Source: Halobaculum marinum | GTDB lineage: Archaea > Halobacteriota > Halobacteria > Halobacteriales > Haloferacaceae | Direction of reading: 5' to 3' | Length of the DNA stretch: 64,000 nt | Assembly: GCF_029338555.1 (NCBI RefSeq) | Contig: NZ_CP119989.1 | Location: 372,001 to 436,000 of the forward strand | Shown: piece after piece, positions 47,053 through 57,162 of the stretch | How the letters are laid out: each line of letters starts with the position of its first letter | Numbering within the stretch: position 1 is the first letter of the stretch | Notes under the pieces: model-generated | Database searches by the model: none | Told to the model about the DNA's origin: nothing | The model's input: the letters and a program-made list of their open reading frames with translations, nothing else | Position numbers and translations under genes: made by a program

Positions 47053-48003
47053 ATGATCCGGGTCACCTTCCTCGGCACGAGCGGCGCGGTGCCCACGGTA
47101 GAGCGCGCCCCCAGCGCGCTGTACCTCAACCGCGAGGGCGACGAGTTCCTGTTCGACTGCGGGGAGGGCACCCAGCGCCAGATGATGCGCTTCGGCACCG
47201 GGTTCGGCATCTCCCACCTGTTCGTCACGCACCTCCACGGCGACCACGTGCTCGGCATCCCCGGCCTGATCCAGAGCCTCGACTTCAACGACCGCGAGGA
47301 GCCGCTCGCCATCCACGGGCCGCCGGGGTCGAAGCGCCACCTCACGGATCTGGTCCACGCCGCCGGCCACGACCCGGGCTTCCCCGTCACGGTCCACGAG
47401 GTCCGTCCCGGCGCCGTCGCGCTCTCGCGCGAGGAGTACGAGGTGCGCACGTTCGCGACCGAACACCGCACCTCCTCGGTCGGCTACGCGCTCGTCGAGG
47501 CCGACCGCAAGGGCCGCTTCGACCGCGAGAAGGCCGAACAGGAACTGGACATCCCACCCGGCCCCGCCTACGGGAAACTCCACGACGGACAAACCGTCGA
47601 GTTGGACGACGGGCGCGTCATCGACCCCGCGCAGGTCGTCGGCCCGGCCCGACCGGGACGCAAGGTGGTCTACACCGGCGACACCCGCCCCGTCGACGCG
47701 ACGGTCGAGGCCGCCGAGAACGCGGACTTGCTCGTCCACGACGCGACGTTCCTCGACGAGGCCAGCGACCGCGCCCGCCAGACCGCCCACTCGACCGCCG
47801 TCGAGGCCGCACAGATCGCACAGCGCGCCGGCGCGAAGCGGCTGGCGCTCACGCACCTCTCCTCGCGGTACGCGGGGCGGGCGCGGAAGTTGGAACGCGA
47901 GGCCGGCGAGGCGTTCGACGGCGAGGTGTGGTTCCCGGACGACGGCGACGAGGTCGACGTGCCGTTTCCCGACGCCGACGCGGACGCCGACACAGACGCC
48001 TGA
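47053..48003 (+). CDS. rnz: Ribonuclease Z (tRNA 3' endonuclease)
   Basis: A 316-residue metallo-beta-lactamase-fold nuclease that removes the 3' trailer of tRNA precursors. The metal motif H60-L-H62-G-D64-H65 is intact. FLGTSGAVPT begins the protein, VYTGDTRP gives the later metal-binding Asp region, and LTHLSSRYAG supplies the last His. The exosite segment (about 155-190) for tRNA binding is present. Length fits the short archaeal form. The ATG at 47053 is the canonical start. Confidence 0.96.
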   Translation: MIRVTFLGTSGAVPTVERAPSALYLNREGDEFLFDCGEGTQRQMMRFGTGFGISHLFVTHLHGDHVLGIPGLIQSLDFNDREEPLAIHGPPGSKRHLTDLVHAAGHDPGFPVTVHEVRPGAVALSREEYEVRTFATEHRTSSVGYALVEADRKGRFDREKAEQELDIPPGPAYGKLHDGQTVELDDGRVIDPAQVVGPARPGRKVVYTGDTRPVDATVEAAENADLLVHDATFLDEASDRARQTAHSTAVEAAQIAQRAGAKRLALTHLSSRYAGRARKLEREAGEAFDGEVWFPDDGDEVDVPFPDADADADTDA

Positions 48004-48088
48004 TCGGCCGACCTGCGTGCGTCGTGTGACAGCGTAGCAACCCGATCCCGGCGCGGAGTTTTTCAACTCCTGCCGCCAATACGCGGGC

Positions 48089-50062
48089 GTGAACGCCCGG
48101 ACGAGCGCGCTCGACTCCGTCGTGTTCGGGGTCGACATCCAGAGCGGCGACATCCGCGGCGACGCACCCTCCTACGCCCTCGTCGTGTTCGACGGCGAGT
48201 CCATCGAGCGGGACGTCGTCTCCCACCGCAAACTCCGCCGGCGGATCGAGGCGGAGGAGCCGGCCATCGTCGCCACCGACAACGCCTACGAACTCGCCGC
48301 CGACAAGGACGAACTCGTCCACTTCCTCCGCGCGCTCCCGCACGAAACCGCGCTGGTACAGGTGACCGGCGACGAACGCCCCGAACCGCTCTCGCGGGTC
48401 GCCTCCCGCCACGGCGTCCCGTACGGCAAGAAGCCGATGAAGGAGGCGGAGGCCAGCGCTCGCCTCGCCGCCGCGAACGTCGGCTACGAGGTGACGGCCT
48501 TCACCGACACGACGACGGTGAAGGTGTCCAGAGGCCGCTCGACCGGCAAGGGCGGGTGGAGTCAGGACCGCTACACCCGCCGGATCCACGGCAACGTGAA
48601 GCGACGGACCCGCGAGGTGGAGTCGGCGCTCGACGACGCCGGGTTGGAGTACGAGGTCGACATCACCGAGAAGTACGGCGGCTACTCGAACGCCGTGTTC
48701 TCCGTCCACGCGCGCCCACAGGACATCCCCGTGTCCGCGAACCGCTCGGGCGACACTCGTGTCGAGGTCGAACGCGAGCGCCGCGACGGCATCGAGTTCG
48801 AACCGCTCGTGAAGCGTCGCGACCGCGTGATCGTCGGTATCGACCCCGGCACCACGACTGCCGCCGCGGTCGTCGGCCTCGACGGCACCGTCTTCGACGT
48901 CCACTCCACCCGGACCGCCGACACGGCCGCGATCATCGAGTGGCTCGTCGAGCGCGGGCGCCCCGTCATCGTCGCCGCCGACGTGACGCCGATGCCCGAG
49001 ACGGTCGAGAAGTTCCGCCGGAGCTTCGACGCTGCCGCCTGGACGCCCGAGTCGGACCTCCCGGTCGACGAGAAGCTCCACCGGACGAGAGACGAGGCGT
49101 ACGACAACGACCACGAGCGCGACGCGCTGGCGGCGGCGCTGTTCGCCGTCGACGACCACGCCGACCAGTTCGCCCGCATCGGTCGGCAGATCCCCGCCGG
49201 TATCGACCGCGCGGAGGTGATCGCTCGCGTCGTCGGCGACGAACAGTCCGTCGAAGGCGCGCTGGCCGACCTCACCGACGACGACGACGCCGAGGAGGAG
49301 GAGCGCGGCCCCGAACCCCGCGAACTCACCGACGACGAGCGCCGCATCCGCGACCTGGAGGCGCAGGTCGAGCGGCTCCGCGAGCACGTCGACGACCTGA
49401 AGGACGACCTCGACGACCGAGACGACCGCATCGAGGAGTTGGAGACGGAGCTGTCGGACACGCGCCACGAGGAGCGACTGGAGGCGCGACGCGACCGCGA
49501 GGTGACGCGTATCCGGCGCGAGAACAGCCGCCTGGAGCGCGAGCGCGACGAGGCGCGCGAGACGGTCGAGGAGTTGGAAGACAAACTCGCGCGCATGAAG
49601 ACGCTGTGGAAGCTCGACCACGACAACTTCGCGGACGTGTCGGAGGGGCGCGGCCTCGTCCCCGTGAAGGTGGTCGAGCAGTTCACCAAGCGCGCCATCG
49701 AGCACGCCGACGAGCAGTACGGCCTGGCTGTCGACGACGTGGTGTACCTCCGCGACGCCTCCGGTGCGGGGCGGGCGACCGCCGAGCGCCTCGCCGAGAC
49801 GGAGCCGAAGGTGGTGCTGCGCTCGGGTGGGCTCTCCGACGCCGCCGACGAGGTGTTGTTCGAGCACGACGTCCCCGTCGGACCCGCTGACGACGTGGCG
49901 ATGCAGGAGGTGGACGAACTCGCCGTCGCTCGCGAGAGCGACGTGGAGGCAGTGATCGACGACTGGGAGCGGCGTGCCGAGGAGCGCGAGCGCGAGCAGA
50001 CGGAGGCGATGGTCGACGAGATTATCTCCGAACATCGGGCAGGCGAGGGCGAGCGTACGTGA
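48089..50062 (+). CDS. DUF460 protein with RNase H-like fold (COG2433)
   Basis: A 657-residue archaeal protein. An N-terminal region (1-240) has SVVFGVDIQSGD and a PYGKKPMKEAEAS segment. The central part has an RNase H/resolvase-like strand pattern, beginning IVGIDPGTTTAAAVV (about 249-263) with acidic positions. A long coiled coil (about 419-505) leads to a C-terminal domain (DDVVYLRDASGAG, KVVLRSGGLSD). It is described in databases only as DUF460, and its function is not known. It starts with GTG; GAGTTTTTCAACTC lies about 27-40 bases upstream. Confidence 0.85.
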   Translation: MNARTSALDSVVFGVDIQSGDIRGDAPSYALVVFDGESIERDVVSHRKLRRRIEAEEPAIVATDNAYELAADKDELVHFLRALPHETALVQVTGDERPEPLSRVASRHGVPYGKKPMKEAEASARLAAANVGYEVTAFTDTTTVKVSRGRSTGKGGWSQDRYTRRIHGNVKRRTREVESALDDAGLEYEVDITEKYGGYSNAVFSVHARPQDIPVSANRSGDTRVEVERERRDGIEFEPLVKRRDRVIVGIDPGTTTAAAVVGLDGTVFDVHSTRTADTAAIIEWLVERGRPVIVAADVTPMPETVEKFRRSFDAAAWTPESDLPVDEKLHRTRDEAYDNDHERDALAAALFAVDDHADQFARIGRQIPAGIDRAEVIARVVGDEQSVEGALADLTDDDDAEEEERGPEPRELTDDERRIRDLEAQVERLREHVDDLKDDLDDRDDRIEELETELSDTRHEERLEARRDREVTRIRRENSRLERERDEARETVEELEDKLARMKTLWKLDHDNFADVSEGRGLVPVKVVEQFTKRAIEHADEQYGLAVDDVVYLRDASGAGRATAERLAETEPKVVLRSGGLSDAADEVLFEHDVPVGPADDVAMQEVDELAVARESDVEAVIDDWERRAEEREREQTEAMVDEIISEHRAGEGERT

Positions 50063-50422
50063 GCCCTCGATGCGAACGGCGAACGAAGTGAGCCGTGAGC
50101 GTGAGCGGTGCGGAGTGAGCGAAGCGAGCGACGGTGCCGAGTGACTGAGGCGCACGACCCGGACCCGAAACGGCGTCAGCCGTCGCTCGGGACGCCCGTG
50201 ACTCACGTGCGGTCCTGTCACACGTGGCGAACGAGTCAGTCAGCCGTCAGCCATACGTGTGACATCCAGCAGCCGTTCGGCATACAACTGACACCTAGAG
50301 GATAGTTTGCCCGATCGTGAGAATCGCCAGACAGGTCCACGATAACCCCTTCGTTTCGGGTGGAGTGTGGAACGGTACCACGATCCGAGTGAACGACCCG
50401 CGGTCGACGGAGCGAGCGGCGC
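50063..50422. other. Intergenic region with inverted repeats
   Basis: A 360-base gap between DUF460 and ilvA. Near 50070-50130 lies GC-rich, GAGCG-type repeat DNA resembling that near 25087 and 38305. TGTCACACGT (50216-50225) and ACGTGTGACA (50255-50264) form perfect 10-bp arms 29 bases apart. The middle (about 50270-50335) is moderately AT-rich, and an ORB-like site follows. No convincing gene is seen. Confidence 0.6.
50344..50365 (-). other. ORB-like sequence, copy 1
   Basis: Minus strand: CTCCA, two variable bases, then CGAAACGAAGGGGTT. The same 22 bases recur at 57605-57626 with only two differences. The G-rich end and GAAACGAAGGGG core resemble haloarchaeal origin recognition boxes bound by Orc1/Cdc6. 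No orc1/cdc6 gene is adjacent. Confidence 0.5.
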
Positions 50423-51643
50423 TCAGTTGACGCGGGTGACCTCGTAGCCGCGGTCGCGGATCGACGCCAGCAGGTCGCTCGCGTGTTCACGCCCGGCGGC
50501 GGTCACCTCGAACACGAGGTACGCCTCGCCGACGCGGAGGTCCTCGACGGCGCGGTCGTGGCGGACGTGGCGGACGTTGGCGCCACGGTCGGCCAGCACC
50601 GTCGACAGCGTCGACAGTTCGCCGGGCTCGTCCTCGATCCGGACGCGGAGCCGGAGGAGTTGGTCGCGGTCGGTCATCGCGTGTTCGAGCACGGTGTCGA
50701 GCATCGACATGTCGATGTTCCCGCCACACAGGAGGGGGACGACCGTCTCGCCGCTCACGTCCAGGTCCCCCGAGAGGAGCGCCGCGACGGAGGCGGCGCC
50801 GGCGCCCTCGACGAGCTGTTTGGCGCGCTGGAGGAGCGTGAGGATGGCGTGGGTAATCTCGTCGTCGCTGACGGTGACCACCTCGTCGACGTGGCGCTCG
50901 ATCAACTCGAATGTGAGGTCGGCGACGCCGCCGGTGGCGATGCCGTCGGCGATGGTGCGAGTGTGCTCGCGGTCGACCGGTTCCCCCTTGTCGAGGCTGT
51001 CGGGGACGGTCGCGGCGTCGGCCGCCTGGACCCCGACGACGCGAACCTCGGGCGCGACCGCGGCGAGCGCGGTGGCGACGCCGGCGATGAGTCCGCCGCC
51101 GCCGATGGGGACGATCACGGTGTCGAGGTCGGGTACCTGCTCGGCGACCTCCAACCCGAGGGTTCCCTGCCCGGCGACGATGTCGGGGTCGTCGTACGCG
51201 TGCACGAACACGGTGCCGTCCGCGTCCGCGAGGTCGCGAGCGCGGGCCACCGCCTGCTGGAACTCCTGGCCGTGGAGGACGACCTCGGCGCCGTAGCCGC
51301 GGGTGGCGTCCACCTTCGCCTGCGGGGCGTCCGTGGGCATCACGACCGTCGCGGGGATGCCGGCGTTCGATGCCGCGAGCGCGACGCCCTGGGCGTGGTT
51401 GCCCGCGCTGGCGGCGACGACGCGGTCTGCGTCGCCGGCGTCGGCGACGGCGGCGATCTTGGTCGAGGCGCCGCGGGTCTTGAACGACCCCGTTCGCTGG
51501 AGGTGCTCCATCTTGAGGCGCACGTCGGCGCCGCTCATCTCCGAGAGCGACCGCGAGCGCTCGACGGGCGTCTCGCGGACGATGTCGGGGTCGAACCGCT
51601 CGCGGGCCCGTCGGATGTCGGTGACGGTGACGGGGTCGGTCAT
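50423..51643 (-). CDS. ilvA: Threonine ammonia-lyase (threonine dehydratase)
   Basis: A 406-residue PLP enzyme that converts threonine to 2-oxobutanoate, feeding isoleucine synthesis. The PLP lysine K55 is in [19 protein letters not shown] binds the substrate carboxylate, and [10 protein letters not shown] is the phosphate loop. The C-terminal ACT-type domain (about 325-406, [16 protein letters not shown]) indicates allosteric control. Length fits the single-ACT form, which can be catabolic or biosynthetic. Start at the ATG at 51643. Divergent from hel308. Confidence 0.94.
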   Translation of the reverse strand: MTDPVTVTDIRRARERFDPDIVRETPVERSRSLSEMSGADVRLKMEHLQRTGSFKTRGASTKIAAVADAGDADRVVAASAGNHAQGVALAASNAGIPATVVMPTDAPQAKVDATRGYGAEVVLHGQEFQQAVARARDLADADGTVFVHAYDDPDIVAGQGTLGLEVAEQVPDLDTVIVPIGGGGLIAGVATALAAVAPEVRVVGVQAADAATVPDSLDKGEPVDREHTRTIADGIATGGVADLTFELIERHVDEVVTVSDDEITHAILTLLQRAKQLVEGAGAASVAALLSGDLDVSGETVVPLLCGGNIDMSMLDTVLEHAMTDRDQLLRLRVRIEDEPGELSTLSTVLADRGANVRHVRHDRAVEDLRVGEAYLVFEVTAAGREHASDLLASIRDRGYEVTRVN

Positions 51644-51776
51644 GTGGTTGTGGGCGCGTCTCCGTGGGGGTGCAAAAGTTGCGGGGATCGGTATCGGACG
51701 AGTCGGGAGCGGGTCGGTCCGTCGACGGGCAGGACCCCACGTCCGTCGGAGTGGGTCGGCAGGGGCCCGCTCCGAC

Positions 51777-51786
51777 AATTTAAACC
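51777..51786 (+). promoter_or_regulatory. TATA-like box of hel308
   Basis: AATTTAAACC lies 24-33 bases before the ATG at 51810 in a GC-rich setting, as expected for a leaderless mRNA. It fixes the hel308 start. Confidence 0.6.
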
Positions 51787-51809
51787 CGAGACCCCCGCTA
51801 CCACTGCCA

Positions 51810-54266
51810 ATGAAACCCTCCGACGTCTCCACTCTCCCCGACGGCGTCCCCGAGGCGCTGGAGGCGGAGGGGATCGCGGAGTTCTACCCGCCCCAAGCCG
51901 AGGCCATCGAGGCGGGCGTCGCCGACGGCGAGAGCGTCGTCGCCTCGGTGCCGACCGCCTCGGGCAAGACGCTGATCGCGGAGCTGGCGATGCTGTCGGC
52001 GGTCCAGCGCGGCGGGAAGGCGCTGTACATCGTCCCGCTCCGGGCGCTGGCCAGCGAGAAGAAGACGGAGTTCGAGCGCTGGGAGGAGTTCGGTATCGAC
52101 GTGGGCGTCTCCACCGGCAACTACCAGTCCGACGGCGAGTGGCTCGCCTCCTGCGACATCATCGTCGCCACGAGCGAGAAGGTGGACTCGCTCGTGCGCA
52201 ACAACGCGCCGTGGATGAACGACCTGACGTGCGTGGTCTCCGACGAGGTCCACCTCGTCGACGACAGCGGGCGCGGCCCCACGCTGGAGGTCACGCTCGC
52301 GAAACTCCGAAAGATCAACCGCGACCTGCAGGTCGTCGCCCTCTCGGCGACGGTCGGCAACGCCGACGAGGTGGCCGAGTGGCTCGACGCCGCGTTGGTC
52401 CAGTCCGACTGGCGCCCCATCGACCTGAAGATGGGCGTCCACTACGGCAACGCGATCAACTTCGACGACGGGAGCCAGCGCGAGGTGCCCGTCGGGCGCG
52501 GGGAGAAGCCCACCGCCGCGCTCGTCGGCGACGCCTTAGACGAGGAGGTCGACGGCAAGCGCGGCTCCTCGCTCGTGTTCGTCAACTCCCGGCGCAACGC
52601 CGAGGCCGCCGCGGGTCGCCTCGGCGACGTGACCGCGAAACGGCTCGAACCCGACGAACAGGCCGAGTTGGAGCAGTTGGCACAGGAGATTCGCGACGTC
52701 TCCGACACCGACACCTCCGACGACCTCGCGGACTGCGTCCGGCGCGGGGCGGCGTTCCACCACGCCGGCCTCGCGAGCGAGCACCGCAGTCTCGTCGAGG
52801 ACGCCTTCCGTGACCGGCTGATCAAGTGCATCTGCGCGACGCCCACCCTCGCCGCCGGCGTGAACACGCCCGCCCGGCGGGTGATCGTCCGCGACTGGCG
52901 CCGCTACGACGGCGAGTTCGGCGGGATGCAACCGCTGGACGTGCTGGAGGTCCACCAGATGATGGGGCGGGCGGGGCGGCCCGGCCTCGACCCGTACGGC
53001 GAGGCCGTCCTCATCGCGAAGGACCGCGACACGATGGACGAGTTGTTCGAGCGGTACGTGTGGGCCGAACCGGAGGCCGTCCGGTCGAAGTTGGCCGCAG
53101 AGCCAGCCCTGCGCACCCACGTCCTCGCGACGGTCGCCTCCGGCTTCGCGACGACGCGAGAGGGGCTGCTCGCGTTCCTCGACCGGACGCTGTACGCGAG
53201 TCAGACCGACGACGACGCACGGCTCGCAGACGTGACCGACCGCGTGCTCGACTACCTGGCGGCGAACGACTTCCTCGAGCGCGACGGCGACTCGCTCCAG
53301 GCGACGAGCATCGGCCACACCGTCTCGCGACTGTACCTCGACCCGATGTCCGCCGCCGAAATCGTCGACGGCCTGCGCGAGGGGGTCGAGTCGGCTGACG
53401 ACGCCGTCTCCGCGTCCCGTCGGAGCCGCCCCTCGGGCGACGGCGAAGTGCCGGCGGACGCCGACGCCGGGTTCGCGAGCGCGAGCGACCTCGTGTCGGC
53501 GGACGAAGGGGGCGACGGCGACGACGATGCCGGTGACGACGGCGACGCCGCCGACGACGGGCCGACCGTCACCCCGCTGGGACTGTACCACCTCGTCGCG
53601 CGCACGCCCGACATGTACCAGTTGTACCTGAAGTCGGGCGACCGCCAGACGTACGAGGAGCAGTTCTACGAGCGCGAGACGGAGTTCCTCGGGCACGCCC
53701 CCTCCGAGTTCGACGACGTGGCGTTCGAGGACTGGCTGGCCGCGCTCAAGACCGCCCGACTGCTGGAGGACTGGGCCAGCGAGTTGGACGAGGACACCAT
53801 CACCGAGCGCTACGGCGTCGGCCCGGGCGACATCCGCGGGAAGGTCGACACCGCCGAGTGGCTGCTGGGCGCCGCCGAGCAGTTGGCGACGGAGTTGGAC
53901 CTGGGCGGCGACGTCGTCACGGCCGTCCGGCGGGCCCGCAAGCGCGTCGAAGACGGCGTCCGCGAGGAACTGCTGGAGTTGACGGGCGTTCGCGGCGTCG
54001 GGCGCAAGCGCGCCCGTCGGCTGTTCGAGGCTGGCATCCAGACCACCACGGAACTGCGCGACGCCGACAAGGCGGTCGTGCTCGGCGCGCTCCGCGGGCG
54101 CGAGAAGACCGCCGAGAACGTGCTCCGGGCGGCCGGGCGACAAGACCCCTCGATGGACGGGGTCGAGGCCGACGCTGACGCCTCGGCGGCGGCCGGCGAC
54201 GGCGACGCGGCGGGCGAGGACGCGTCCGACGACGACGGACAGGCGACGTTCGGTGATTTCGCGTGA
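51810..54266 (+). CDS. hel308: ATP-dependent DNA helicase Hel308
   Basis: An 818-residue Ski2-like superfamily 2 helicase for stalled or recombining forks. Motif I PTASGKT lies near residue 50, the DEVH box in SDEVHLVDD, and motif VI in [16 protein letters not shown], followed by winged-helix and ratchet domains and the HhH segment [19 protein letters not shown]. An acidic low-complexity insert (about 530-587) interrupts the helical region. The C-terminus ends QATFGDFA, which fits a PCNA-interacting peptide. Its stop overlaps the Cgi121 start. Confidence 0.96.
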   Translation: MKPSDVSTLPDGVPEALEAEGIAEFYPPQAEAIEAGVADGESVVASVPTASGKTLIAELAMLSAVQRGGKALYIVPLRALASEKKTEFERWEEFGIDVGVSTGNYQSDGEWLASCDIIVATSEKVDSLVRNNAPWMNDLTCVVSDEVHLVDDSGRGPTLEVTLAKLRKINRDLQVVALSATVGNADEVAEWLDAALVQSDWRPIDLKMGVHYGNAINFDDGSQREVPVGRGEKPTAALVGDALDEEVDGKRGSSLVFVNSRRNAEAAAGRLGDVTAKRLEPDEQAELEQLAQEIRDVSDTDTSDDLADCVRRGAAFHHAGLASEHRSLVEDAFRDRLIKCICATPTLAAGVNTPARRVIVRDWRRYDGEFGGMQPLDVLEVHQMMGRAGRPGLDPYGEAVLIAKDRDTMDELFERYVWAEPEAVRSKLAAEPALRTHVLATVASGFATTREGLLAFLDRTLYASQTDDDARLADVTDRVLDYLAANDFLERDGDSLQATSIGHTVSRLYLDPMSAAEIVDGLREGVESADDAVSASRRSRPSGDGEVPADADAGFASASDLVSADEGGDGDDDAGDDGDAADDGPTVTPLGLYHLVARTPDMYQLYLKSGDRQTYEEQFYERETEFLGHAPSEFDDVAFEDWLAALKTARLLEDWASELDEDTITERYGVGPGDIRGKVDTAEWLLGAAEQLATELDLGGDVVTAVRRARKRVEDGVREELLELTGVRGVGRKRARRLFEAGIQTTTELRDADKAVVLGALRGREKTAENVLRAAGRQDPSMDGVEADADASAAAGDGDAAGEDASDDDGQATFGDFA

Positions 54267-54775
54267 GACTCGTCGAGGGGACGGCCCACGTCGACGACCT
54301 CGACGACTTCCTCGGGGCGCTGACCGCCGTCGGCGACGACACCGGCTGTACGGTGCAGGCGTTCGACGCGCGCTACGTCGTCGACCGCGCGCACCTCGAA
54401 CGGGCGCTGGCGCTGGCGGATCGGGCGTTCGAGCGCGGAGCGAACGTCGCTCGCGACCGCGGCGTCGAGGTCATACTGTACGCCGCCGGGCGCCGGCAGA
54501 TCGATCGCGCGTTGACGATGGGGGTGTCGGAGGGCGAGGGGCCGGTCGTGGTGCTCGTCGCCGCCGAGGACGGGGGCGACGGGGCGGCGGCCGCGGAGGC
54601 CGCCGCCGCCGACGCCGTCGCCGACCTGCTCGACCCCGGACCGACGCTCGGCGCGTTCGACGAGGCGCTCGTGTGCGACTACTTCGACGTACGTGAGCGG
54701 GAACTGGCCGCGACCGCCGGGACGCTCGCGGACGTCGTCCACGAGCGGGTCGCGCTGCTGGACGTGCGGAAGTAG
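54263..54775 (+). CDS. cgi121: KEOPS complex subunit Cgi121
   Basis: A 170-residue small subunit of the KEOPS complex, which makes the t6A modification at tRNA position 37. The family segments are [25 protein letters not shown], then [20 protein letters not shown]. Cgi121 binds the tRNA 3' end in characterised archaea. An acidic/Ala-rich insert (about 100-125) is present. The GTG start overlaps the hel308 stop (GTGA), a pairing often seen in euryarchaea. Kae1-Bud32 is not in the window. Confidence 0.92.
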   Translation: MRLVEGTAHVDDLDDFLGALTAVGDDTGCTVQAFDARYVVDRAHLERALALADRAFERGANVARDRGVEVILYAAGRRQIDRALTMGVSEGEGPVVVLVAAEDGGDGAAAAEAAAADAVADLLDPGPTLGAFDEALVCDYFDVRERELAATAGTLADVVHERVALLDVRK

Positions 54776-54792
54776 GCCGATCGCAGGGCCGC

Positions 54793-55092
54793 TCAGGATT
54801 CAGCGCAGTACACGTCGCCGGCACCGGTCACGGTGACGACGCGGTCGCCGTGGGGGAACGACACCGCCACCCGTCGGTCCGTGCTGGATCGGACGAGGCG
54901 GTCGAGCGCGTCGTAGTCCACACTGTACTGGAGCGGGTCGATCTCGGTGGCCGACACCCCGGTCGCCGCCGTCAGCGTCTCGACGATCGCCTCGATGGGA
55001 TCGGTGTCCGACCAGTCGAAGCCGCGATGCACCACCGTCGGATCGCCGCTCTCGTCGGTTCTCCGGTTGGCGTCGTCAGTCGGGAAGCTCAT
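54793..55092 (-). CDS. HalOD1 output-domain protein
   Basis: A 99-residue protein matching the HalOD1 domain, a haloarchaeal output domain often attached to response regulators, here on its own. Conserved parts: IEAIVETLTAATGVSATEIDPL, SVDYDALDRLVRS and VAVSFPHGDRVVTVTGAGDVYC. The target is unknown. It lies at the head of a cluster of regulator genes (two TrmB proteins and a winged-helix protein). The ATG at 55092 is followed by the acidic start MSFPTDD. Confidence 0.85.
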   Translation of the reverse strand: MSFPTDDANRRTDESGDPTVVHRGFDWSDTDPIEAIVETLTAATGVSATEIDPLQYSVDYDALDRLVRSSTDRRVAVSFPHGDRVVTVTGAGDVYCAES

Positions 55093-55156
55093 CTCGTATA
55101 TGAACCCCTACCAGACGTATAGTGTTGTTGTGATAATTCGAGTGACTCAGGGAGGG

Positions 55157-55990
55157 TCAAACGTCGGATCCCGAGTTGGCGTCGTCGTCGGGGCGTGTGT
55201 CCGCAGTTCCACCGTCGAGTCGCCACGTGAACAGTGCCTTTAGCACGGTGACGAGGCTGTTCGAGTCGCCGACGCCCCAGATCGCCGTCTCGGTTCTGCC
55301 GCCGAGCGAGTCGTCACCCTCGGGCGTCACCACGCTGGCGAGGGTTCGGGTGCCGTCCGCCATCAGGAGCCGACCGGCGGGCGTGTCCGACCACAGCCAC
55401 CGCGAGTCGAACACCGACGCTTCCGGCGCGACCTGGAGGATCCGTTCTTCGACGGCCTGCGGGCTACCGGCGAGTTCGATCGACACGCCGCGGTCGGCTG
55501 CCGACTCGATGGCGTCGAGCACCTGATCGTCGAGCAACTCCTCGACGGTCATGTAGACAATCTCCGACTCGGCGTCGTCGATGAACTCGACGACGCGGTC
55601 GGTGACGGTCGCCCGGCCGTTCGCGGTCCACACGCCGCGCTGTTCGCCGCGGCCGTCGGTGTCGTTGATCGCCGACAGCGCCGCGGTGAGTTGGTCCGCC
55701 CGGTGTTGGAGGTCGTTGCGGAACGTCCGCCCGGCCGACTCTGCCGAGACGGCCCAGAACTGCTTCGGGTGCGCCTGCTGGATGTCCACGAGTCCGAGTT
55801 CGTGCAGTTCGTCGACCGCGTCGTACACGCGGGTCCGGGGGACGTCCGACACCTCGCTCACGTCCTTGGCGGTCGCGGTCCCCAGCGCCGTGAGCGCGAC
55901 GAACGTCCGCGCGGCGTACGTACTCAGTCCCAGGTGTCTGAGCTGGGCGATCGCCGTTTCGTGCGGGTCACCGTGTGGGTCTGTGGTCAT
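55157..55990 (-). CDS. TrmB-family transcriptional regulator (copy 1)
   Basis: A 277-residue regulator. The N-terminal winged helix (about 10-85) reads LRHLGLSTYAARTFVALTALGTATAKDVSEVSDVPRTRVYDAVDELHELGLV, the TrmB signature. A linker and a PLD-like/sensor region follow (DDAESEIVYMTVEELL, RGVSIELAGSP, ADGTRTLASVV). It is a paralogue of the divergent gene at 56344. TrmB proteins control sugar and central metabolic genes; the effector is not predictable here. The stop is 64 bases before the HalOD1 start. Confidence 0.93.
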   Translation of the reverse strand: MTTDPHGDPHETAIAQLRHLGLSTYAARTFVALTALGTATAKDVSEVSDVPRTRVYDAVDELHELGLVDIQQAHPKQFWAVSAESAGRTFRNDLQHRADQLTAALSAINDTDGRGEQRGVWTANGRATVTDRVVEFIDDAESEIVYMTVEELLDDQVLDAIESAADRGVSIELAGSPQAVEERILQVAPEASVFDSRWLWSDTPAGRLLMADGTRTLASVVTPEGDDSLGGRTETAIWGVGDSNSLVTVLKALFTWRLDGGTADTRPDDDANSGSDV

Positions 55991-56343
55991 TGGCTCCGTG
56001 GATCTCCTTCGCCGCCGTCTCCCCGACTGCCGGGCGGACCGGTGTCACCGCGACGAGTGAGACGAGTTGTACACCCGGCTACGCGTCGGGTGGTGATACG
56101 ATTTTTGATTATCCGGGTGAACGCGATCGATCGGAGGGTGATTGTGAGTGAACACGTTAACCCCGCTGGAACCGCGGCGAGGCGAACTGGTAGCTCACAG
56201 CCACAACGTCGCGTGTTCGACTGCGTCCGTGCCGAGAATCGTTGTTTGGAGATCCGCTCCGATCCGTCGGTGGGAACACCTATTAACTCAGATAGTGAAA
56301 CTGTAGACAACGTCCGAGGCGCACGCGCCAACAGGACCCCACC
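55991..56343. promoter_or_regulatory. Divergent control region of the two TrmB genes
   Basis: A 353-base gap with no gene. A dyad CACCCG/CGGGTG with a nine-base centre lies at 56072-56092. Minus-strand ATAATCAAAAATCG (near 56100) is AT-rich and could serve the leftward gene with a long leader. GAACACGTTAAC (56153-56164) and GAACACCTATTAAC (56274-56287) are related direct repeats; the second could hold the rightward TATA. Operator roles are guesses. Confidence 0.45.
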
Positions 56344-57144
56344 ATGACAGACGACGAAACAGTCGGCGAGGCGGTCGAGCTCCTCCAGCAGTTGGGGCTC
56401 AAAGAGTACGAAGCCGCCTGTTTCGTGGGGCTGTCACGGCTCCCGACGGGGACGGCGAAGGACCTCAGCGAGATCACGTCCGTCCCGCGCACCCGCGTGT
56501 ACGACGCCGTGCGGGTGCTGGAGGCGCGGGGGTTGGTCCAGGTGCAACACTCGACACCGCAACGGTTCAAGGCGGTGCCCGTCGAGGAGGCGGTGCGCAC
56601 CTTACAGGACGAACACGAACAGCGGTTCGAGCGCCTCCAGCGCGCCCTGCACGACACCGAACCGGTCAGGGAACCGGACGAGGGGCCGGTGCAGGAGGTG
56701 TGGACGCTGACGGGGCGGACACCGATCGCCAATCGCAGTCAGGACCTGATCGCCGCCGCCGAGTCGGAGGTCGTGTTCGTGCTCGGCGAAGCGTCGTTGC
56801 TGACCGACGACCTCGTGGAGACGTTGACGTCGCTCGCCCGGTCGGTCGACCTGTTCATCGGGACGGCGTCCGAGGCCGTGCGCGAAACCGTCGAGCGTCG
56901 CGTGCCCAGTGCACGGGTGTTCGTCTCCGGACTGGAGTGGCTCGAGAGCGACGAGCATACGCCGACCGACCCCGCGATCGGTCGCCTGTTGTTGGTCGAC
57001 CGCTCGGCCATCCTCGTCAGTACGCTCCTCACGGGAACCGGAGACGAGCACGCGGTGTTCGGGACCGGGTTCGGGAACGGGATGATCGTCGTCACCCGGC
57101 GGTTGTTGGCACAAGGGTTGCCCACTGACTCCGGACCGGTCTGA
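56344..57144 (+). CDS. TrmB-family transcriptional regulator (copy 2)
   Basis: A 266-residue paralogue of the divergent TrmB gene, with the same HTH block (LQQLGLKEYEAACFVGLSRLPTGTAKDLSEITSVPRTRVYDAVRVLEARGLV, about 14-65) and the same C-terminal sensor layout (AAESEVVFVLGEASLLTDDL, LFIGTASEAV, RLLLVDRSAILVSTLL). The two copies are diverged, so the duplication is not recent. It likely regulates itself, the partner copy or both. Its 3' end is followed by a convergent winged-helix gene. Confidence 0.93.
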   Translation: MTDDETVGEAVELLQQLGLKEYEAACFVGLSRLPTGTAKDLSEITSVPRTRVYDAVRVLEARGLVQVQHSTPQRFKAVPVEEAVRTLQDEHEQRFERLQRALHDTEPVREPDEGPVQEVWTLTGRTPIANRSQDLIAAAESEVVFVLGEASLLTDDLVETLTSLARSVDLFIGTASEAVRETVERRVPSARVFVSGLEWLESDEHTPTDPAIGRLLLVDRSAILVSTLLTGTGDEHAVFGTGFGNGMIVVTRRLLAQGLPTDSGPV

Positions 57145-57162
57145 GCCGTCTCAGCGGGCGGA

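Noticed and set aside
47849-50221. Long antisense frame opposite DUF460 and rnz
   Set aside because: Its composition (His/Val/Asp/Leu-rich) is the usual antisense shadow of an acidic haloarchaeal protein. The sense genes are conserved families.
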